Assembly: GCA_016195205.1 (NCBI GenBank)
Contig: JACQAB010000056.1
Coordinates: 1-11,447, forward strand
Length of the DNA: 11,447 nucleotides
DNA from: Pseudomonadota bacterium
Lineage (GTDB): Bacteria > Pseudomonadota > Alphaproteobacteria > UBA9219 > RGZA01
Reading direction: 5' to 3'
Each line of letters begins with the position of its first letter. Position 1 is the first letter of the stretch. The notes beneath the pieces are model-generated. The model was not told where the DNA came from, did no database searches, and saw only the letters and a list, made by a program, of their open reading frames with translations. This document shows, one piece after another, positions 6,655 through 11,447 of the stretch. The translations under genes and the position numbers were made by a program.

Positions 6655-6743
6655 CGTCATCCCAGCGAATGCTGGGATCCATGGCAACCGCCTCTCTACC
6701 GGAAAGGTCTTTGTCATGGATGCCTGCCTTCGCAGGCATGACA
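6655..6743. repeat. REP-like inverted doublet downstream of ymdB
   Basis: Two hairpins in opposite orientation. The left end is CGTCAT-CCCAGC-gaat-GCTGGG-ATCCATGG (6655-6680). The right end, read on the minus strand, is TGTCAT-GCCTGC-gaag-GCAGGC-ATCCATGA. They share the frame GTCAT.CC.GCGAA.GC.GG.ATCCATG. This type of GTCAT..CGAA..ATCCATG palindrome is a familiar dispersed intergenic repeat in proteobacteria. The right hairpin (ATGCCTGC/GCAGGCAT, 6720-6739) is followed by TTTTTAT (6744-6750) and could work as a terminator for ymdB. It ends 57 bases before rnhB. Confidence 0.8.
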
Positions 6744-6800
6744 TTTTTATATTTCCGGCTAAACTTCCTGCGAATCAACTCTGCTATCCAAAATCCTCTC

Positions 6801-7325
6801 ATGCCCACCTTCTTCCTCGAAAACCAGCACGGCCGTTGGCAAGGCCGCGTCATCGCCGGCTGCGACGAAGCCGGGCGCGGCCCGCTGGCCGGGCCGGTGG
6901 TGGCCGCGGCGCTAATCATTCCTGCAAGTTTCGCCGAGATTGACCTTCTCAACATTCTTCAGGCCAGCCTGCTGGCCATGGCGCGCGCGGTGGGCGCGCT
7001 GCAGAAACTTCACAACCTTGATGCCGTGCTGGTGGATGGCAATAAATCCCCGGCGCTGTCGTGCGCCGCGCATGCCTATGTGGGCGGCGACGGGCGCAGC
7101 CTGTCCATCGCCGCGGCCAGCATTGTGGCCAAGGTCACGCGCGACCGGTTGATGGCCGGGATGCACCAGGAGTTCCCGCAATATGGTTTTGTTAATCACA
7201 TGGGTTATGGCACGCCGCAACACCTGGAAGCCCTGCGCCTTCATGGCCCGTGTCCGCATCACCGGCAAAGCTTCGCGCCGGTAAGGGAATGTTATGGAAA
7301 TGAACGAAAACTGGCCACCGGATAA
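6801..7325 (+). CDS. rnhB: Ribonuclease HII with an internal in-frame deletion
   Basis: 174 residues from ATG at 6801. RNase HII removes RNA from RNA-DNA hybrids and single ribonucleotides from DNA. The four acidic catalytic residues are kept: Asp22 and Glu23 (CDEAGRGPLAGPVV), Asp79 (LVDGN) and Asp115 (TRDRLM). SIAAASIVAKVTRD, YGFVNHMGYGT and the C-terminal HHRQSFAPVR are typical. Between AALII (36-40) and EIDLLNILQA (46-55) only PASFA remains, whereas E. coli RnhB has 42 residues there. The gap of about 37 residues removes the conserved DSKKLS segment and its helix. The reading frame is intact, so this is either a tolerated deletion, a decaying gene or a sequence error. No good ribosome site precedes the ATG. 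The neighbouring ccrM is a common partner of rnhB in alphaproteobacteria. Confidence 0.88.
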   Translation: MPTFFLENQHGRWQGRVIAGCDEAGRGPLAGPVVAAALIIPASFAEIDLLNILQASLLAMARAVGALQKLHNLDAVLVDGNKSPALSCAAHAYVGGDGRSLSIAAASIVAKVTRDRLMAGMHQEFPQYGFVNHMGYGTPQHLEALRLHGPCPHHRQSFAPVRECYGNERKLATG

Positions 7326-7327
7326 AC

Positions 7328-7768
7328 CTATCGCCCAAGAACACTCGCGCGGGTTGTATGAATTGAAAGCCATCGCAACTCATCGGCCATGCCTGCGCGT
7401 TGAACAGCGGCAAACATCACCAAATTACTTGCGTTCGCGCCGAAACGGTCATGCACTCTTTCCACCACGTTCAAGACGGCATTCGCCACTTGCCTTTGCC
7501 GGGCAGGATCATCTACTCGTCTCGTGATGAGTTCACCCGCAACGACTTCTATGCCGGTTGCATAGTTGCTTACATCAAAGCGGCCAGGAATCCTAAAAGC
7601 CGCTTCAAGGCTTGTCTCTAAATCTCCGGAACCTGTCAACGCGCGATGAACTTGGCCACGAAGCGCGCCAACGATGGCAAGGGTTTCCGATTGGCTTGCA
7701 GTCACCATTTCGGAACCGCGTCCCGCTTCGATCGCAACAATACCTTCAGCTCTGTATGAGGCTCTCAT
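7328..7768 (-). CDS. Hypothetical protein, 146 aa
   Basis: I do not recognise this protein. It is likely real: AAAGGA lies 7 bases before the ATG at 7768, and the frame is a clean 146 codons ending 2 bases from the convergent rnhB stop. There is no signal peptide or membrane helix. The sequence reads as a soluble, mainly alpha-helical protein with a helix-rich middle (ETLAIVGALRGQVHRALTG; ARQRQVANAVLNVVERVHD) and a C-terminal FAAVQRAGMADELRWLSI helix. It is less GC-rich than rnhB and ccrM and sits on the opposite strand between two genes that are often adjacent in alphaproteobacteria, which suggests a later insertion. An inverted repeat at 7800-7818 in its upstream region could be its operator. 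Confidence 0.65.
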   Translation of the reverse strand: MRASYRAEGIVAIEAGRGSEMVTASQSETLAIVGALRGQVHRALTGSGDLETSLEAAFRIPGRFDVSNYATGIEVVAGELITRRVDDPARQRQVANAVLNVVERVHDRFGANASNLVMFAAVQRAGMADELRWLSIHTTRASVLGR

Positions 7769-7799
7769 GAGGGGGTCCTTTCTAAATCAGGTCTAAAAA

Positions 7800-7818
7800 T
7801 GATACGTCAAAGGTATCA
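7800..7818. promoter_or_regulatory. Inverted repeat upstream of the 146-aa gene
   Basis: TGATAC (7800-7805) and GTATCA (7813-7818) are separated by 7 bases, an operator-like spacing for a dimeric regulator. It lies 32 bases upstream of the ATG of the 146-aa gene (minus) and about 190 bases upstream of ccrM (plus). No cognate regulator is identified. Confidence 0.4.
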
Positions 7819-7845
7819 AAGATGCGCGAAACTAATTCATCAAAA

Positions 7846-7989
7846 GACTCGATACAAGCTTAACTTGTGGCTTCGCCGCACTTTCCTGTGCAATCAATAG
7901 TTTAAGGCGCTGATCTTATTAAAATATTTACACTTTTCCTGTTGTTTTATCCACAGGTCCTGGGGGAGACTCTCCCCTTCTTATCCACA
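7846..7989 (+). promoter_or_regulatory. ccrM control region: GANTC sites, GANTC-centred palindrome and two DnaA boxes
   Basis: GACTC occurs at 7846-7850 and 7968-7972. The second is inside the perfect palindrome GGGGAGA-C-TCTCCCC (7963-7977). This is bracketed by two perfect, same-orientation DnaA boxes TTATCCACA at 7947-7955 and 7981-7989, with an AT-rich stretch (7913-7947) just upstream. The ccrM ATG is at 8008. In Caulobacter the ccrM leader carries GANTC sites that tie transcription to methylation state; that is known. A DnaA contribution here is inferred. The palindrome could also form a hairpin in the mRNA leader. I saw no clear CtrA full site (TTAA-N7-TTAA) and no convincing -35/-10 pair. 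Confidence 0.6.
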
Positions 7990-8007
7990 AGCTTCCCTCC
8001 CCCACCG

Positions 8008-9150
8008 ATGCCGGCCAAACCCGCCAAAGCTTCCTCGATTCCCGCCGTGTTCAAGCTGCCGCTGAACCAGGTTTTAAAGGGTGACTGCGTGGCGCATATG
8101 AACGCCCTGCCCGAACAATCGGTGGATCTGATCTTCGCCGACCCGCCCTATAATCTGCAGTTGAATGGTGAGTTGCACCGGCCTGACAATTCCCGCGTCG
8201 ACGGCGTGGAAGAAAAATGGGACCGCTTCGGCTCCTTCGCCGATTACGACCGCTTCACCGCCGGCTGGCTGAAGGCAGCAAAGCGTTTGCTGAAACCCGA
8301 CGGCGCGCTGTGGGTGATCGGCAGCTATCACAACATTTTCCGCGTCGGCGCCACGCTGCAGGATCTGGGCTTCTGGATTCTGAACGACGTCATCTGGCGC
8401 AAGGCCAACCCCATGCCCAATTTCCGCGGCAAGCGTTTCACCAACGCGCATGAAACGCTGATCTGGGCGGCGGCCTCGGAAAAAAGCCGGCCGGTTTTCA
8501 ATTACGAGGCGATGAAAATTTTTAACGACGATTTGCAAATGCGTTCCGACTGGTTCATTCCCATCTGCTCGGGCGGCGAAAGGCTGAAAGACGCCAAGGG
8601 CGACAAGCTGCACCCCACCCAGAAGCCCGAAGCCCTGCTTTACCGGGTGATTATGGCCACGTCCAAGCCCGGCGACGTGGTGCTGGACCCCTTCTTCGGC
8701 ACCGGCACCACCGGCTTGGTGTGCAAGCATCTGGCGCGGCATTTCATCGGCATCGAGCGCGACGAGACCTATGTGAAAGGCGCTTCAAGGCGCCTGGCCG
8801 AGGTGAAAGCCATCGACGACTTCGAAATTCTGAAAATCACCGCCAAGCGGGAAGAACAGCGCATTCCTTTCGGCGCTTTATTGGAACACGGGCTGATTCA
8901 ACCCGGGCAGGTTCTGTTCGACGAGCGCCGGCGTTACAAGGCCAGGGTGAAATCCGACGCTTCCTTGATCGCGGGCGGCGCTTACGGCGAAATCACCGGT
9001 TCCATTCACAAGGTCGCCGCCGAAGTTCAGGGCGCGCCCGCCTGCAACGGCTGGGCCTTCTGGCATTTCGAGCCGCGCAAGGGCTTGCTGCAACCGATCG
9101 ATGTGCTGCGCCAGCAGCTGCGCGCGGAAATCGTCACGACGTTTAATTAA
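8008..9150 (+). CDS. ccrM: Cell-cycle-regulated adenine DNA methyltransferase CcrM (GANTC)
   Basis: 380 residues from ATG at 8008. It transfers methyl from S-adenosylmethionine to the adenine of GANTC, the epigenetic mark of alphaproteobacterial cell cycles. Domain order is beta-class: catalytic DPPY (45-48, in IFADPPYNLQLNGEL) first, the AdoMet-binding DPFFGTGTTG (227-236) later. Segments shared with Caulobacter CcrM include WVIGSYHNIFRVG, DLGFWILNDV, NPMPNF, AHETLIWA, MRSDW, HPTQKPEALLYRVI and the C-terminal DNA-contact domain ending GSIHK...APACNGWAFWHF (331-354). About 18 extra N-terminal residues (PAKPAKASS...) precede the conserved core. A TTG at 7942 would add 22 more codons running through both DnaA boxes, so the inner ATG is preferred. 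It ends tail-to-tail with phaZ. Confidence 0.97.
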   Translation: MPAKPAKASSIPAVFKLPLNQVLKGDCVAHMNALPEQSVDLIFADPPYNLQLNGELHRPDNSRVDGVEEKWDRFGSFADYDRFTAGWLKAAKRLLKPDGALWVIGSYHNIFRVGATLQDLGFWILNDVIWRKANPMPNFRGKRFTNAHETLIWAAASEKSRPVFNYEAMKIFNDDLQMRSDWFIPICSGGERLKDAKGDKLHPTQKPEALLYRVIMATSKPGDVVLDPFFGTGTTGLVCKHLARHFIGIERDETYVKGASRRLAEVKAIDDFEILKITAKREEQRIPFGALLEHGLIQPGQVLFDERRRYKARVKSDASLIAGGAYGEITGSIHKVAAEVQGAPACNGWAFWHFEPRKGLLQPIDVLRQQLRAEIVTTFN

Positions 9151-10490
9151 TGAAGCACGCGGTCTTTGCGCCGCGCGGCGCGCGCGGCTTGCCGCGGGCT
9201 AAGGGCCGCCGCCGTTCTGTGCGCGGCAGCACCATCCGGCGTAAATTGCGCCATGCGCTCGCCGTGATGTTTTTCGATAAAAGGAAGAATAACGTTTTGT
9301 CTTAACTCTTCCGCCTCGCTGCCGGCGAAAGTTCCATAATGGCCGACATTTTTCATGAGGACATACTTCTTCATGTGCCGCGGCAAATCCGGGCAGCTTC
9401 TGAAGAACGCCTTGGTTTGACCCGGCGGGCAGATGGGATCTTTCTTGGCTTCCACGATAAGCGTCGCCACGTCGTTAATGGCGCTGTAATCAACCTTCAT
9501 GCCATAGAATTCCGGCCTTCTGCCGCGATAAACGAATTCGCCGCGCGGCATTTCATGCTCGCGGAAAACCGAAATAATCGTTTGCTTGGCGTGGGCCCAA
9601 AAAATATCCATGAAGGCCCAGTAATTGTCATAAAAATTTTCGTGCTTTGTGGCCGCACCAGTGTTGCCGAAAATAATGTCGGTCATATGCCCCAGCGGCG
9701 CGGCGATAAGATGCTTGGCGGCGGAATCCTGTGCGAAAGCCCCGGCATTAATGAAGCCCGGTAAAACTTCCTGGCCTTCGCCGAGAATGTTATAGCCGTG
9801 GGGAATCGGATGTTTCAGATGCCGTTCGATGCGGTCAAACGGCACCGCTTTCACAAGCTTATTGTTTGGGGTTGCATTAACGCGCGTATCCCAGGGTCCC
9901 GCGATCAAAACCATGGTCGAAGGCTTGGCCGGGCTTTTCGCCATCTCCAGCAGGGCCACGGCGGTAGCCACTGCCCCTACCGGCTGGCAAACGGCGATAG
10001 TCGAAGCCGCCGGGCGGCCGGTTGTTTGATACGTGTGCTCGAGATCATCCAGCACCGCATCGACCTGACTGGAAAGATCGAAATCCGTGCCATCCGCCGG
10101 TATTTGCCGTGGGTCTTCCCATGCAAGCACCCGGACATCGGACCGGGCGACCAGCCCGCGCGGCATGGGGCGCACTAGTTGCGGATGATGTCCGGAAATA
10201 GGCGGCACGACTTGTATGGTAAAGGGCACTTCTTCTCTTCCGGGAATTTCGGCGTGAAAGCCGACGCTTTTATAAAATTTATTGGAGATATGCGTTTTAG
10301 AAGAAACTTTGACCTTTTGTTTTTTGTCGATTTCTATTTCGTCAATATCCCAGGAGGGCCGCTCATAAAACCGGGTGAAGCGTTCCGCCCCGGCCCATGC
10401 GGCGTGCCAGCCACGCGGCAGAATGGCCAAAAAAGGCATCCAAACAAGCTTGCCGACGGTCGTGGCCCCTTGTGCTCCCCCCGTTTTCAC
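9147..10490 (-). CDS. phaZ: Intracellular polyhydroxyalkanoate (PHB) depolymerase, PhaZ family
   Basis: 447 residues, alpha/beta-hydrolase fold. It hydrolyses stored polyhydroxybutyrate granules in the cytoplasm. As in the Ralstonia PhaZ1 type the nucleophile is a cysteine in a lipase-box-like AVCQP (Cys168); the likely acid is Asp351 (AKKDPICPPGQT) and the base His384 (NVGHYGTF). Other family segments are PPISGHH (96-102, oxyanion side), TMVLIAGPWDTRVN (192-205), FYDNYWAFMD (286-295) and PRGEFVYRGRRP (315-326). A tail of about 36 residues (412-447), rich in Ala and Arg, follows the fold. The assumed start is GTG at 10490 after GGCGGA, but spacing is short; ATG at residue 18 is an alternative. 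It implies a storage-polymer-making organism, but no synthase is in the window. Confidence 0.9.
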   Translation of the reverse strand: MKTGGAQGATTVGKLVWMPFLAILPRGWHAAWAGAERFTRFYERPSWDIDEIEIDKKQKVKVSSKTHISNKFYKSVGFHAEIPGREEVPFTIQVVPPISGHHPQLVRPMPRGLVARSDVRVLAWEDPRQIPADGTDFDLSSQVDAVLDDLEHTYQTTGRPAASTIAVCQPVGAVATAVALLEMAKSPAKPSTMVLIAGPWDTRVNATPNNKLVKAVPFDRIERHLKHPIPHGYNILGEGQEVLPGFINAGAFAQDSAAKHLIAAPLGHMTDIIFGNTGAATKHENFYDNYWAFMDIFWAHAKQTIISVFREHEMPRGEFVYRGRRPEFYGMKVDYSAINDVATLIVEAKKDPICPPGQTKAFFRSCPDLPRHMKKYVLMKNVGHYGTFAGSEAEELRQNVILPFIEKHHGERMAQFTPDGAAAHRTAAALSPRQAARAARRKDRVLH

Positions 10491-10582
10491 ATTTCCGCCA
10501 CAAAAAGCGCGGGTTGCTCACAGGGTGACTGTGCGGCTGCGAAAGGAAAGCGTTAACGGAAAGCGCCATGCGAATTATGACA

Positions 10583-10591
10583 TGTGGATAA
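10583..10591 (-). promoter_or_regulatory. DnaA box upstream of phaZ
   Basis: TGTGGATAA is a perfect DnaA box (TTATCCACA on the minus strand), 93 bases upstream of the assumed phaZ start, in the 128-bp gap between the DUF4852-like gene and phaZ. Unlike the other boxes it has no GANTC site within 50 bases. A single box could be chance. Confidence 0.4.
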
Positions 10592-10618
10592 GTGAGGCGC
10601 GCCACGCGCGATGTTTAA

Positions 10619-11386
10619 CTAATAGGGGTAATAAACATAAAACCGGCGCTGATAATAAGGATCGGAAAAGAACTCGATGGCGTAGAGCGTGGCCTTCACT
10701 TTCAGCTTCTGGTCGCCCACCGAGCGGTTGGCGAACATGGTGGGGCCGATGATGTCGCTGTCGGTAATATCCACCAGAAAGCGCAGATAAGCCATGCGCC
10801 TTGTGTTGTTCTGGCTGGCGAATTTCTGTGACAAATCGCGCGCCTGTTCTTCGGTCAGGCGCAGCCCCGGCAGATTGATCGGATTGTTGGTCACCACCAC
10901 GTAATAAGACGGCAGCAGCTTCGACACCTCGCCCGAGCAGCCGGGCGCGTTGGAACGCGGATTGGTGGTGAAGGTGTTGATTTTGGCCAGGCTGGTTTCC
11001 GCCGCGAACAGGAAATATTTGGAATCGAAATCATAGCGCGAGAACAGGATTTGCTTGCGCACGCCCAGGCGCGTGGGCAGAATTCCCTTTTTTATCGCGA
11101 TCCATTTTTTCATCGCCGCGCGCGCTTGCTTCCAGCGGAACTCGTCGCGATAGCTGCCGGCCACCACGTCGCAATGCGCGGCCATGGCATAGGCGTCCAC
11201 GTAATCGTCGTTGTCGGGTTTCAACCGGCCAAGGCGCAGCAGCGCGTTGGTGACGTTGATGTAGTCGATTTCCGGGTAATCTTTCACCGGATCGGGCGGG
11301 GTGATGGCGAAAGCGGGACTGCCGATTAAGAGAAGTAGAACGGCAAGACAAAACAGGATTCCCCTCCCCTTGCCCTCCTTCGCCAA
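10619..11386 (-). CDS. Exported protein of unknown function, DUF4852-like
   Basis: 255 residues if TTG at 11386 is used. A basic n-region (AKEGKGRG), a hydrophobic core (ILFCLAVLLLLIGS) and PAFA (cleavage after Ala27) make a clear Sec signal peptide. The mature part (NALLRLGRLKPDNDDYVDAY, CDVV..SYRDEFRWKQARAA, YDFDSKYF, RRMAYLRFLVDI) resembles what I remember of DUF4852, a family without known function; this was not checked. Cys72 and Cys150 could form a disulfide. The C-terminus is aromatic-rich (FSDPYYQRRFYVYYPY). The start is uncertain: the TTG lies in the loop of a repeat hairpin, no ribosome site precedes it, and the frame stays open without ATG to the window edge, while purine-rich AAGGAGGG and GGGGAGGGG lie just after it. 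Confidence 0.7.
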   Translation of the reverse strand: MAKEGKGRGILFCLAVLLLLIGSPAFAITPPDPVKDYPEIDYINVTNALLRLGRLKPDNDDYVDAYAMAAHCDVVAGSYRDEFRWKQARAAMKKWIAIKKGILPTRLGVRKQILFSRYDFDSKYFLFAAETSLAKINTFTTNPRSNAPGCSGEVSKLLPSYYVVVTNNPINLPGLRLTEEQARDLSQKFASQNNTRRMAYLRFLVDITDSDIIGPTMFANRSVGDQKLKVKATLYAIEFFSDPYYQRRFYVYYPY

Positions 11387-11438
11387 GGCTATGGAGGGTC
11401 TGGGGTAACCCGTCCGCCGAAGCTTTAGCGCAGGCGGA
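11373..11438. repeat. REP-like hairpin doublet at the right edge
   Basis: CCCTCC (11373-11378) pairs with GGAGGG (11393-11398) around a 14-base loop; TCCGCC (11413-11418) pairs with GGCGGA (11433-11438), also around a 14-base loop. Read on opposite strands the two hairpins align at about 13 of 18 central positions (CCTTCGCCAAGGCTATGG against CCTGCGCTAAAGCTTCGG), so they are inverted copies of one unit. The left hairpin overlaps the start of the DUF4852-like gene. The element probably continues beyond the window. Confidence 0.6.
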
Positions 11439-11447
11439 AGGGAGGGG

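Noticed and set aside
7913..7989. Possible replication origin (AT-rich stretch plus two DnaA boxes)
   Set aside because: Only two boxes, no visible repeated 13-mers, and no origin-linked genes nearby; promoter control of ccrM explains it better. Genome GC skew would settle it.
10363..10605. An 80-codon minus-strand frame overlapping the phaZ start
   Set aside because: It overlaps the phaZ N-terminus in another frame and covers the DnaA-box region; there is no coding character.

Overview
The window looks like chromosomal DNA from an alphaproteobacterium. The gene content supports this: a CcrM-type GANTC methyltransferase, an Smc whose N-terminus matches the alphaproteobacterial form, a membrane-anchored SEL1/peptidoglycan-binding protein of the PodJ kind, and an intracellular PHB depolymerase. 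Most core genes are GC-rich. I cannot fix the order; Rhodospirillales- or Micavibrionales-like lineages would fit, but that is a guess.

Layout. (1) Positions 1-2550, all on the minus strand and transcribed right to left: mepM-like M23 endopeptidase, then a 67-aa hypothetical gene, then smc, which runs off the left edge. A sigma70-like promoter carrying a GANTC site and a palindrome lies just before smc. (2) 2551-2926 is a 376-bp divergent regulatory region. It holds a DnaA box flanked by GANTC sites, a TTGACA promoter element pointing at mepM, and two strong stem-loops in what would be the mepM leader. (3) 2927-4357 (plus) is the SEL1 plus peptidoglycan-binding protein. (4) 4372-5653 (minus) holds a small SH3-like hypothetical gene and ispE. 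(5) A 127-bp palindromic element separates ispE from the divergent ymdB (5841-6644). (6) A REP-like doublet is followed by rnhB (6801-7325), which lacks about 37 internal residues. (7) A 146-aa orphan gene (minus) lies between rnhB and ccrM. (8) ccrM (8008-9150) is preceded by a compact array: DnaA box, GANTC-centred palindrome, DnaA box. (9) phaZ (9147-10490, minus) is tail-to-tail with ccrM with interlocked stop codons. (10) An exported DUF4852-like protein (10619-11386, minus) starts inside a second REP-like doublet at the right edge.

Most genes are household functions: chromosome organisation, cell wall remodelling, isoprenoid synthesis, cyclic-nucleotide or RNA turnover, DNA methylation and storage polymer use. 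The most interesting layer is regulatory. Four perfect DnaA boxes (TTATCCACA) occur in 11.4 kb, all between coding regions, and three of them sit next to GANTC sites. This suggests that ccrM, and perhaps the mepM/SEL1 cell-wall pair, are timed by replication through DnaA and CcrM methylation. I found no phage, CRISPR, tRNA, rRNA or defence system.
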